Assembly: GCA_003339415.1 (NCBI GenBank)
Contig: PDHQ01000011.1
Location: 248,001 to 312,000, forward strand
Direction of reading: 5' to 3'
Source: Ophiocordyceps camponoti-saundersi (nom. inval.)
Taxonomy: Eukaryota > Ascomycota > Sordariomycetes > Hypocreales > Ophiocordycipitaceae
Length of the DNA stretch: 64,000 nt
Shown: in pieces, positions 33,826-44,497 of the stretch
Position numbering within the stretch: the first letter of the stretch is position 1
Layout of the letters: each line of letters opens with the position of its first letter
Position numbers and translations under genes: made by a program
Notes under the pieces: model-generated
Told to the model about the DNA's origin: nothing
The model's database searches: none
The model's input: the letters and a program-made list of their open reading frames with translations, nothing else

Positions 33826-34768
33826 GTGCTTCAAGGGGGCGTCATTGCGGCTTCTTGTTCTATGCTTTTGCCTGAGCGGCAGGACTCCAGCTCACCGGTT
33901 CACGTTTCAGGACCCGTGCTTCATGTACATGCAGTTCTTGGGTGGAGAGTGTCCTTTATATGTACATATGCCTCGTCTGCTACTATGGGCGGACCTTTTT
34001 ACATACTTGATAATACATATTGACCTTGGGTCTTACATATATGTATATGCCTCGTCTGCTACTCCATGCAGACTTATCACATACTAGATAACACATATTG
34101 AATCTGAAGAACTTAGTACATGAATTTCTCAACTTGTGTTATATTCATTGGTCTCAGCCTCGGAGCGAAGAGAGCAGTGGAAGAGATGAAGAAATGAAAG
34201 GACGGTATAAACCATAGACAATGCAACTGGCCAAGAAAGCCGAGCACGGGCGTACATTCCTACTACACTGCTCAAGTATTGGTACCTAATAATACGCCGG
34301 ACCTCTGACGAATTCTAAGGGATCTAACAGGGGGTTGAAGTATGATGACGATAACCCGATGCAGGAATAGAGGGCCGTGTTAGGTCAGTAACCTCTTTCG
34401 TCCGGCGTATCACGCTAGCTGCTCGTGGCCGTGGCAGTGAGGCCAAGGAACTACTGATTACCGAGCGGATAGTATCTGTAAAGACGGACTCGAAACCAAT
34501 GATGGACCTGACGGACTCGAAACCAATGATGGACCTGACGGACTCGAGTTGAAAGACCAGAACAAGTCTCGCTTCAAAGGCTCGATTACTCAACCAGAAA
34601 GAGGCTCAAGATGGTCATGAAGACATATATATCGAACATAAAATAACAGCCAAAAACTCCCGAGACCTTCCTTCATAACTCACTCAAACACCAATCCAAG
34701 AATCCCGTTCTCCCGTTTTTATCGACATGAGAAAAAAAAATAAGCATATACGAACGTCTTTCAGCGCC
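33826..34768. other. Intergenic region
   Basis: This lies between the convergent deacetylase and the Gln-rich repeat gene. An imperfect duplication of ATATGTATATGCCTCGTCTG-type sequence occurs at about 33960-34060, and a short tandem repeat at 34483-34550 is listed separately. No gene is seen. Confidence 0.55.
34483..34550. repeat. 27-bp tandem repeat, about 2.5 copies
   Basis: The unit begins GACGGACTCGAAACCAATGA and recurs at about 34483, 34510 and 34537; the third copy diverges after GACGGACTCGA. It lies in non-coding DNA just downstream of the repeat-protein gene. Confidence 0.8.
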
Positions 34769-36689
34769 TCAGTTTTCCGCACCCTCCTCGCCGACCGCAT
34801 CCTGTTGAGCCTGTGCCTGGTTCGCGCTGGCGGCACCCTGTTGAGCTTGACCGTTCTTGTTACCCTTCGCTCCCTGGTTTCCATCGGCGGCTCCCTGCTG
34901 GCCCTGACCGTTTTTGTTGCCCTTCGCTCCCTGGTTACCACTGGCGGCTCCCTGCTGGTCCTGTCCGTTCTTGTTGCCCTTGGCGGCCTGTTGTCCCTGT
35001 TGTCCCTTCTGGCCCTTGCCGTCCTTCTTCCCAGCGGCACCCTGCTGAGCCTGCTGCTGAGCTTCCTGGCCTTCGTCTACGTTCTGGCTGGCACTCTGCT
35101 GAGCCTCTTGGGCCTGCTGAGCCTCTTGGCCATTGGCGTTCTTCTTCCCGTTGGCGCCCTGGTTCCCGTTGGCAGCGCCTTGTTGTCCCTGTCCGCTCTT
35201 CTTGCCGCCAGCGCCCTGGTTGCCGTTGGCAGCGCCCTGCTGACCCTGACCGTTCTTCTTGCCTTTCGCGCCCTGGTTCCCGTTGGCAGCGCCTTGTTGT
35301 CCTTTCTGGCCCTTGCCATCCTTCTTCCCAGCGGCACCCTGCTGAGCCTGCTGCTGAGCCTCCTGGCCTTCGTCTACATTCTGGCTGGCACTCTGCTGAG
35401 CCTCTTGGGCCTGCTGACCCTCTTGGCCATTGGCGTTCTTCTTCCCGTTGGCGCCCTGGTTCCCGTTGGCAGCGCCTTGTTGTCCCTGTCCGCTCTTCTT
35501 GCCGCCAGCGCCCTGGTTGCCATTAGTTGCGCCTTGCTGTCCCTGGCCGCTCTTGTTGCCGCTGGCGCCCTGGTTTCCGTTACCAGCGCCTTTCTGCCCT
35601 TGACCGTTCTTATTGCCCTTGGCGCCCTGGTTGCCATTGGCGGCGCCCTGCTGACCCTGTCCGGTCTTGTTGCCGGCGGCGCCCTGGTTGCCATTAGTTG
35701 CGCCTTGCTGTCCCTGTCCGCTCTGGTTGCTGCCGGCGCCTTGGTTGCCGTTGGCTCCGCCTCCGTTGGCATTGCCTCTTTGAGCACCATTCTGGTTTCC
35801 TGCGCCTCCCCTGGCGTTGCCACCTTGGGCACCATTTTGACCTCCGTTTTGTAGGTTGTTGATACCCTGGCGAACTTGTTGAAGGCCTTGGTTGCTGCCG
35901 CTCTGGCCTCCGTTGCCGTTTTGAGCTCCGTTGCCGCTCTGAACTCCGTTACCCTTCTGAGCTCCATTGGAGCCCTGGCCTTCAGCCGCCTCGCCAGCAC
36001 CGGCAGCCTGACCGACCTCGCCCAACAGACCGCCAGCATTGGCAGCCTGACCGACCTCGCCCAACAGACCGCCAGCATCTGCAGCCTGGCTAACCTGGCC
36101 CAACAAACCGCCAACATCGGCAGCCTGGCTAGCCTGGCCTAAGAGACCACCGACATCGGCAGCCTGGCCGACTTGGCTCAACAAGCCGCCATTGCTCTGT
36201 CCCCCGGCTTGTCCGCCGCCGATGTTCTGGAGAAGGCCCTGGATGCCACCCTGGTTGTTATCCGCGGCTGCCCCGTTGGCATTACCGCCTTGGTTGCCTC
36301 CGTTGCCAGCGCCTTGGAGAAGACCCTGGATGCCTCCGGGGTTGCCGTTCTGGATGCCGTTCTGGCCTCCAATGCCGTTCTGAGCTCCTCTTCCGTTCTG
36401 GCCTCCATTTGCAACACCGCCCTGGCTTCCGTTTACGGCCTGACCTCCGAAGCCGTTCTGGTTTCCGTTGATGGCCTGTCCTTCGCCGTTGTTGTTCCCC
36501 TGGTTGCCGTTGGCGCTATTCCCTGCGGCGCCGTTCCTATTTCCATTGGCGCCATTGTTAGCGGGTGCAGCCAAGGCAATGGTGGCAACTGGTGATCTAG
36601 TTAGCCTCGTACGAGAGTGTAGACAAGGGGTCGAACGCCGGGATTATCAACTCACAAGCCACGGCCGACAAAGCAGCGATGCGAACCAT
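34769..36689 (-). CDS. Secreted Gly/Asn/Gln/Lys repeat protein, 617 residues
   Basis: Minus-strand exons are 36689-36656 (34 nt) and 36588-34769. Splicing joins MVRIAALSAVA to FATIALAAP, giving a good signal peptide that the long second exon lacks. The mature part has three zones: Asn/Gly/Gln-rich (residues about 20-140); four or five near-identical 15-residue units of the GGLLGEVGQAANA type (about 155-215); and a long C-terminal array of about 18-residue units such as GNQGAKGNKNGQGQQGAA, broken twice by a block containing QEAQQSASQNVDEGQEAQQQ. There are no Cys. I know no family with this design. Regularly spaced Lys and Gln would suit cross-linking or gel formation at the surface, but that is inference. 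Large antisense frames over this gene reflect its repeats. Confidence 0.75.
35000..35521. repeat. Recent ~225-bp duplication inside the repeat-protein gene
   Basis: Positions about 35000-35224 and 35297-35521 are nearly identical, differing by only a few bases, at an offset of about 297 bp (99 codons). Each copy encodes the GANGKKNANGQE to GAAGKKDGKGQKG block. The near identity suggests recent unequal exchange, so length variation between strains is expected. Confidence 0.75.
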
Positions 36690-39600
36690 TGTGTAGAGAC
36701 GAAGGTGAGTGAAGTTCCAGTTGTCAGGTATCAAAGAAGTCGAGTCTGGCAGACCGAGAATTCTCTCCAAACGGACTAACGGTGAAGATGCCCAAAGAGT
36801 GAAGTGAGTTAAGTAGAAGTGAAGAGCCCGATCTACAGGTGATACCAGAAGGCCAGCCTGACGAACTGAAGAAGAGAGAGAGAGAGAAATGTTTCTTATA
36901 ATGCCTCTCATAGGGCTTACAGACAAGATAGAGTTCCATCCCAGGGGTTCATCTCGAACTTGAGCGAGTTGCCTCGACCCATATTCACAAACAATGGCGT
37001 AAGCGTCTTTCGCCTTCGGGTGTCCAAACGTTTTTCCCTCGCCCAGTTTTCCACGGTCTTCTCATCCTTTCTAAGTCGATACAGGGGATGAAACTTGTTG
37101 TATCTCGCCCAAGTCTCGTCTACTATACTCCAGTCTGTGCGGGTGTTGCTGAGTTGTGTGTGCTATAGCATATAGGGTTAGGTAGTGAAAAACACAGCTT
37201 AGTCTCTATCTGACATCTGGCTCAGAGAGTTCAATAGCTCCGCGGCAGATCGGCCCGGCTGAAATCCTCATCAGAACACGTGTTTGGCGCCTTCGGATCC
37301 CCTGCGCACCGATAACTCTGCTGCTTGCACTATACTGCTTGCGGCTGTTACATGTTTGTATAGGCTGTGTTGCGACGCCAAGAGCTGAAACAAGCAAGGC
37401 ACTGATCTCCTCTGTTTGTGATGTGTCCCATCGTGTGTGAGGGGGACTATTTTTAAACGTCGTGTAGGGTTGATCTGGGTGTATGCGCTCGTTGATAGTG
37501 TTGCACATCAGTGCTGCCCGTTGTAACAGGGCCATTTCGAGATCAGTTTAGGATAGTTTGAGAAACGTCCCCTCTCTAAAGTCTGCATGTATGTAGTTGA
37601 AGCGCTTCGCCGTTTGGCATCAGATAGCCAAGTCAAAAGTTTCGTCTTCTCCCAACTGACCGGATGCCATGGTGGGATGCCAACGGAGGAACCAGCCGAT
37701 CCAGGCACGGACTCTCATGCTCAAACAAAACCCCTGATTGTCGGACGAGGGTTATAACATAAGATCACCAGAGCCAGGGGCAATTTCGCCTCGGAGGACT
37801 CTAGAAGGGCCAAGACGAGAAGATGAACCCCTTGATCCACGAGACCTGCACTCTACATGTTGGTAGTTTCGAAACAAAGAACTGGACGAGAATACAACTC
37901 TCGGTAGAAGGTGGAAACAAGGAAAAATGATGAAGAGGTAGGGTATGAATTGCGACGCTGCTTGTTGCTCTGGCCAGGGACGCCTTGAATGTGTTTCTTG
38001 GGGGGGAAAGACTTGGAAACAAACTGCTTGCACAACAGCCTTGCAACACCCTTACTGAAGAAAACCCGCTCTTGCCATGGCCGAAGATCGGCGATGGACG
38101 GTGGAACGAGCGGATACACCCATGTGAAGGCTGTCGAATTATTCATCTCGCTTTTCAGCGTTTTACCTCGAGCGGAATTTCCCGACAGAGCTACGAGGCT
38201 CTCGAAGCAGGACAAGACTCGTAGAAGCCATTACCAAGATGCGGTGACGGAAGGCGTTCAAACCCTTGCCTGAGAAGCGGCAGACTCTGCAAAGTCGACA
38301 AGAAAAACGGGAGTTCATTGAGTCATAAAGCAAGCTTTCAGCGTTTGAGTCATCGAGTTCCGCTCTACCACCTAATTACCAATACACATATATGCTTGAA
38401 GCTATGAGTCTTTTTTTCTTGCCCGGACCAGACGAAGATGCCCTTCTATAGTTGAGGCCGTGTCAGGAAAGTTATCGTCAACGATCGGGATGAGAGACTC
38501 AAAAGGTCCTGTTCATCTCATCTGTGTAGGGGAATACTGCCAAACGTGTCATCGACAGCAACAGGGGACTTGTGCCTTTTAACCATCGGTCTGATAGCCC
38601 GTCTCTTTCTTCTTTGGTCCTACCGCAGTCGGCGTTGGCAATAAGAGCTTATGAAAAGGAACTCCATATCAGGGCTCCAAGCAGGCTTTATGAACTGTCG
38701 TTACGGGAAAACGTGACGATCAAGCCGGGTCGAGAGTGAAGCGTCCCGCTGTGCCCAGTCGATACGGATCCATACCATACCCGTGTAGGTACCCAAGACT
38801 GACCACTTTCTTCACACTCTCTTTTCTCTCAGCTAGTGTGAAACTGCTATGTATGGATAAACGGGTTCGTAAGGTGTCTGTGCGGGTTCGGGCCGGAGGC
38901 TTAGTTGTTGGCCAGAGTGTAACTCTCGTCAACGAAGAACGGAGGGTAACGGCACGGGGAAGCACAGAGACCTATTCATGCGACAATGGGAGATACGACA
39001 TTGTGCATATAGACACATGTCTCGTCACATCTTGCTGCCCACGTAGCAGATGAAGCAATAGGTCACTGAGTTGCGAGTCGCGTTTGAAGCGTCGAGATAT
39101 GCCCTGAGATGAGCCTACGCCCTTGAGAAATACTTACTTAAGAAGATCACTGCCCTCCTCGGTTCACGGCCTACTGACCCGAATGACCGCCATGTTGCGA
39201 GGTCGATCTCATACTTGTCTCGTCTGGTCCTTTTCTTGTCGTTCTCTTGTCAATTCCTCGTCTTCTCCCTTTCTTTTATCTTTCTTCTTGTTTCCTTCAT
39301 CTTCTCTAACTTGGCTCTAGGAGGCCTCCGAGGTCCTTGGCATATCATACCGAGTTAAGGACGTCGGCCCCCCCTGCCAAGTATGTAAATGTTCGCAGAC
39401 GGTTGCAGCTGTCTTGAATGACTCTTGTTTTGATAGCAGCTGCCATCTCTCTCAATCATCGAATGCCGACACAGTTGCCGGTCATCTATTACTTGCGCGA
39501 GTTGGCTTTGTTTTGGTCCATCTACACGTGCATCGCATTTGATAATAGCCACCTAAGGAGACGTCCGAGCAGCTGCTCTTAACGATTCCCATATGCCGCC

Positions 39601-40570
39601 ATCGTGGTCTATCGCAAGATGGTTATCGGTTCAGCCATGTACGCATATGGCCGAGATGTTGTGTCAGTTTCTCGCCGCAAAGGACAACTTGGACTGTATT
39701 TCTAGTTAGGTGCCAATAGTAGGGCCCTTGAACAACCGAGTACCAGTTGATCAATGATGCGTGTATGTATGTACATACCTGTCTAAGGACATACATATGC
39801 AGGCACTCGCAGTAGCAGGAGAGGACCCAATTGATCCGCGGCTGATGAAGTGGTATCCCCAGAGGAGTAAGCCTTGGAAATCGTCCAGCTGTTTCGGGAC
39901 TCGGCCTCGCCACATCGGACCTCTGTCTGGCCATTTCGGGACTCATTGTCCGACAATTCCGTTCACCCGCCCTCGTCATCCCTCATCATTATCAACAGCC
40001 TCGCAATCCTTAATGGGGCGAGATATATATGAACATGGAGAAGCTCCATACATGTGCTAAAGGTTTGCATTACCCACATAACCATGACGGAAACGACCCA
40101 TATATCCAGCTAACAAGGGAGGGGATGAGCTTGGGGATTCAGCTTGGAAAGCTTCGTGAAAACTGCCCTTGATCGTAATTGGTACGGAGCTTTCGGGTGC
40201 GCTCAGGAACCGACAGCATGGCTCCCTACTGAAATTGAGATAACAGTTATACAACCCCCGTGCTTGGGCATGACTATTGAGTTGTCAGTCTGAAAAGGGA
40301 AAAAGACTCATCAAACATCGGCACAAGATTCAAGACGATGTAAACAGTAAGAGCATCGAGGAATCGGCTTCATTTTATGTCGCCATCACAAAAATCGTGG
40401 TCGAATTCGGGAATCTTACAACGTGGTGGACAAGGCAATATATAGGAGCTCCGATTCCGCCGATGACTCGCTTGAGATCCGATCATAGTCTGTTCAACCA
40501 ACTAATCGTTCGTTTCCGGCATCGACGTCCGGATACCCTCTTCAGCTATTCACTCTCCTTAGTTAGAAGG
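36690..40570. other. Long gene-poor intergenic region
   Basis: Nearly 3.9 kb without a supported gene. A TATA-like ATTATAAGAAAC on the minus strand near 36890-36905 lies about 210 bp upstream of the repeat-protein start. A GA run occurs at about 36872-36888. Frames of up to 120 codons at 37853-38215 and 39623-39979 lack domains, secretion signals and splice logic. Confidence 0.5.
40436..40446 (+). promoter_or_regulatory. TATA box upstream of secreted repeat protein
   Basis: The sequence CAATATATAGGAG lies about 130 bp before the start codon at 40571, a suitable distance for a fungal TATA element. Confidence 0.4.
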
Positions 40571-41641
40571 ATGCAAGTTAGGCTCCTTTCAATTGCCGGC
40601 GCCTTGATCGGCCTCAGCAGCGTCACGGCGGCGCCACCCCGGCGACAGATAGATCTGGGTGAATGCCGAGGTCCACTGTGTGCCTTTGGCGGCGTAAAAG
40701 CTTCACAACCAAGGTCTTCTAGGCCCGAGTATGAAATTGACAGGGCCGGCAATACTGTTCGGATGGATCGAAGCTCCGAGACAGATCCCTTGTCGGATCT
40801 TGACGTTGACATCAACAGCCAGAGATATGCCAACCTCTTCTGGAGGCCACCAAGATCAAGCAGTGTCGACGACAGATGCTTCAAGGCACGGAATACTACT
40901 CGAAGGCGTAGAAAGGGGCGCAAAGTCACAAGAAAGGAGATTCAAGGAGGGAAAATAGTACTCGTAACATGTTACAGTCAAGATAATGTCGGCATAAAGT
41001 CCGATAGCTCTTTGGAGCAGGAGAACCTTGCCAACAACGGCTCAAGGGCTTGGCCCCACCCTCATCGAAAGAAGCCCAAGGATGGCGACTCTAGTCTTCC
41101 GGGAGGAGACATGATGACATCTCACGGTGAAGCAAGTGTCGACTTAGAGACGTCTGTCCCTTTGAACTCGTGGGACAGTGAAGACAGCGGCGCGAGTGCT
41201 CAGTCCTCGGTTGATGAGAGAACACCCTGGGATTCACACTTGATCAATCCAGAAACAGACCTGATCAGCCCCCATGGCGAGGGGTTCCTCGGCATGAAAG
41301 TCCATAGTCTATTGGAATCGAAGATTCTAGACGACAGTGGCTCGAGTACCACGCCGCTGATTCGTGAAAAGAAGCCCGGGGATCCCGTGATTGGTGTTGA
41401 AGGAGGAGACATGATTAGCCCCAATGGTGAAGAGCTCATTGGCATGGATGACGGGAAACTTTGGCAACCAGGGACGGAAGAGACCTCTCGAGAGGAATTT
41501 CAAGCTATTCCTCATGGAGTTGACAGGCTTAAGTTCGTGCCTCCCCCCCAGGCCCTCGTTGCCAGTCCCAAAGCCATGGCTAGAGTCGTTATCCTTACTC
41601 ATCCTAGAGTCATGATCAAGTTCGTCCCTGCCTCGAACTAA
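40571..41641 (+). CDS. Secreted protein with D-x-ISP-x-GE repeats, unknown function
   Basis: This single-exon frame encodes 356 residues. The start at 40571 is chosen over upstream in-frame positions because it begins a signal peptide (MQVRLLSIAGALIGLSSVTA) cleaved before a PPRR segment. An early part holds ECRGPLCAF and a basic RRRRKGRKVTRK stretch that could be a processing or nuclear-type signal. The second half has three imperfect repeats of about 80 residues around GGDMMTSHGEA, TDLISPHGEGFLGMK and GGDMISPNGEELIGM, separated by acidic Ser-rich linkers. I recognise no family. The secretion signal, repeats and isolated position fit a species-specific secreted protein. Confidence 0.65.
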   Translation: MQVRLLSIAGALIGLSSVTAAPPRRQIDLGECRGPLCAFGGVKASQPRSSRPEYEIDRAGNTVRMDRSSETDPLSDLDVDINSQRYANLFWRPPRSSSVDDRCFKARNTTRRRRKGRKVTRKEIQGGKIVLVTCYSQDNVGIKSDSSLEQENLANNGSRAWPHPHRKKPKDGDSSLPGGDMMTSHGEASVDLETSVPLNSWDSEDSGASAQSSVDERTPWDSHLINPETDLISPHGEGFLGMKVHSLLESKILDDSGSSTTPLIREKKPGDPVIGVEGGDMISPNGEELIGMDDGKLWQPGTEETSREEFQAIPHGVDRLKFVPPPQALVASPKAMARVVILTHPRVMIKFVPASN

Positions 41642-42971
41642 TGACCGAATTCATCTTCTCTCATCCGGAGAGAATGGCAATGGCCCTACAGCGCGGGGTT
41701 TCTCTTCCTTCGAGATTACAGTTGAAGGGACCGAGACAAAGGGCACCGCTGCCACGCCTACCTATATACATAAATAGCGGTCAGAGTTTCCAGGGGGGCC
41801 AACGTCGAGTCTCCGTGGTTGAGCCATCTTGGGCAAGCACCAGATTTGCGTCTCCCGACAATGTACAGCCCAGTTTATACAAAACCGACTACCATATTTT
41901 CTAACGTAGAAGCGACCTGATCAAGCTATCATATCATTCGACGACTTTAAATCATTCTCTACAGTCTGGTGTAGTGAGTTGGGCAACTCAGCCCAATGAT
42001 GCATCGAACCTGATCGGAGTCACAAAGTGAAGAAGATCGGGGTGCCTTTTGGGGGAGGCCGGGGTTAGAAGAAGTGAACCCATTGGGAACATACCACATT
42101 GGAATTGAGGAAGAAGCTGTTTAAAAGAGAGGTTGTTTAGTTGAGAAGGAGAGGTTGTCAAGAAGGCAGAGGTATATCAAGTGGGATAGAGTTCATAAGA
42201 GGAAGAACACGAGGCAGGGGACAACGCCAGGAAAGGGGGGCAGAAATACAGAAAAGCAGTACAGTGCCATTGACGAAGCTCGGTTCCTGAATTCAATGCC
42301 GTGCTCTTCTCTTCTTCTTACTCCCTGTTTTGTCCCGCCCGCCTTGAAGGGCGAAATGACGCTTCGGAACTCGTGTCAAGCGGCCGAACCGTGGTTCAAC
42401 AAGAGCGGGAAAAAAAAGTCGCCCTGATTTACGAGAACATCGCACATGTCTCGGTAGCTTTGATGATGATCCGGGAAAGGGAGGGGTTGTGTTGACGTTG
42501 TATCCTACGTGGGAGTCTCTGGAAGCGATCGGCGTAGGAGATGTTACGATCACGAACTCGCCCTGGCCGTAACTCGCCTGGGCCGTACGAGTTCGAGTCA
42601 TTGATTTGAAAAGCTTGGTGGATGATTGGCAGCCAAAAGACGTTGGAATTCCAATTGCCTCCTCCACACCACAACCACCACCACCACCAATACTCGTGCC
42701 AGTACCAGATCTCGCTCAACTTCAGGGTGATTTGAGTTCGTGAAAATGCAGTCTGTATAAGCTTGCATATCCTACTCGTCATAAAGGCCAACCTTTACAC
42801 ACCTACATAAAAGGACGTTTCCCCATTCTCGTCCCCTCAGTCTCCCTTCATCAGCAGACACTCAAAAAGTCTCGTCTCTTCAACCCATACCCTCCCATCC
42901 CACCACCAACCACACCAGCAAGTGTCACAAAAACCACACTAGCAAACGTCATCATCAGAAAAAGAAAAGCC
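41642..42971. other. Intergenic region upstream of Cys-rich peptide gene
   Basis: Short overlapping frames here have no domain support. A CCA/CAC-rich segment occurs at about 42665-42690, an ACATAAAAGG TATA-like element at about 42806-42815, and a CT/CA-rich leader leads to the ATG at 42972. Confidence 0.5.
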
Positions 42972-43293
42972 ATGCCTGCCAACCTTGTCCTCATAGCAGC
43001 TGCTCTAAGCCTCTCATGTTCCGTCGTAGCGCTCCCGGAAGGAGTTGCGAACTCCGCCGCCCTAAGACGAAGTTCGCTTCCCCCCTTTTCTCCCCCCGCT
43101 CTCTCGACTCAGGGCCCGCCATAAGCTAACCAAAAGCCCTCTTGCACTAGTCGGCTCGGCCGAAACGGAGGGCGATGGGTCTGGGGGCAAATGCACGCCG
43201 ACCACGGCATTCGCTTGTTCTCCGGGTTATGTCTGCATTTTCGACCCTTCCTGCAGCACCTGTGATGGGAAATGCGTTAGCCAAAAGGGGTGA
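42972..43293 (+). CDS. Small secreted cysteine-rich peptide, 80 residues, 2 exons
   Basis: Exons are 42972-43071 and 43151-43293. Exon 1 encodes a signal peptide (MPANLVLIAAALSLSCSVVA) and a short pro-like segment ending ALRR. Exon 2 encodes six Cys in about 28 residues with the order C-x7-C-x5-C-x5-C-x2-C-x3-C, ending CDGKCVSQKG. The intron (79 nt) has a GCTAACC branch site and a CACTAG acceptor, but its GTTCGC donor is weak, so the junction is less certain than the exons. Six closely spaced Cys suggest a small disulfide-rich fold. A defence, effector or antimicrobial role cannot be told from sequence. The LRR dipeptide junction before the Cys domain might be a Kex2-like processing site. Confidence 0.55.
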
Positions 43294-44497
43294 TGGACTG
43301 AGACGATTCAGGGGAAGGGTTCTGGATTATGTGTGAACGGTGAAAACCAGGGGTTCGAAAGCTGCAGGCTAGATAGGTTCATTCATTGTGACAACTTGTC
43401 ATCGAAAGTTACGCTACGGGGTTGAAGAGGGTGTTCGTTCCAGAGCGTCCTAGCGTCGATAACCTGTCGTCAGATCATCATGTTCCCCTCTCCGAAAAGC
43501 ATCTGTAACACGTCATGTTTCGTGCTTCGTACTACGAACCTAGCAGTGGCAAGCTCGAAGACACTATGGAGATTTAAGCTTGGATTAAGTCTAAAGTGGC
43601 AGCAGAACTTGTACTTTAGTCCCTGACGTTGCCGTTCAATCCCGCGAGCTGCACATGGAAACTCGTTGCAAAGTTCTCACTCGCAATATGTACATACATG
43701 TTGAGGTTGGACCTGATGATACATACACGTTAACTGGGAATCCAATCCGTGCTTCAACTCCTCTTTCATGGCCAAGCGAATGTCCGAGTCACGATAGACA
43801 ACAAAGACGTTGGAGCTATAGCAACCATTCTCCCTGAATCCATCAGCCACCGAGTCAAGAGCAGCCACTAAGAAGCAGAAAACGATGTAACACAACGAAC
43901 ATCAGAGACAACTCCGGGGCCGAAGCCAGATAGCTCTCTCGAGCCAGTAGTTCGTCGCACATTTACTTGACTTTATTTTCTCTTCTTATCCTCAACGACG
44001 TGGTTCGTGTCATTTCCTCACCCCGTTTCAGGCTGGGATGGTGTCGAGATGACCTGTCAGTCTCCCTCACCCTCCTATCTGAAGCACGATGCTAGGAAGA
44101 AAGATGACAGCCACTTTGTTTGGACTATTCACTGTCCGAGTATGGACTATCGTGTATGATCATCTTCTCTGTTACCAACAAATCCCCTATGAGACGTCAT
44201 CTCATTGTCCTACACTATGTGACAGACGAGGCGAAGATGGCGTTTTACCTGGCTTCGGCTGAGATATTTAATCGTCCGTCCGTCTGCTCATCAAGGGTTG
44301 AAGGAAATCAGTTCAGTTAATCTCACTCATCCAGCTCATCAGCATCGAACAAACTAGCGGGCTTCATCTCCCCCTCGACTCTTTTACTCTTTGTCTTCGT
44401 CGTCGTCTTCTTCGTCTTCTTCTTCTTTTCTTCGAATAATTTCCGGAGGAAACATCTCATTTCTCCCCCCCTAAAATCACCTTTGCAAAACTTCATC
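43294..44497. other. Intergenic region
   Basis: No supported gene. A TATTTAATCG element near 44265-44274 lies about 230 bp before the next start codon, and a TTC/GTC-rich leader occupies about 44380-44440. Confidence 0.5.

Noticed and set aside
34727..35854. 375-codon Leu/Ala/Ser-rich frame on the plus strand, looking like a membrane protein
   Set aside because: It is the antisense of the Gln/Gly/Asn repeats; Gln and Gly codons read as Leu and Ala on the other strand. The minus-strand gene has a signal peptide and intron.
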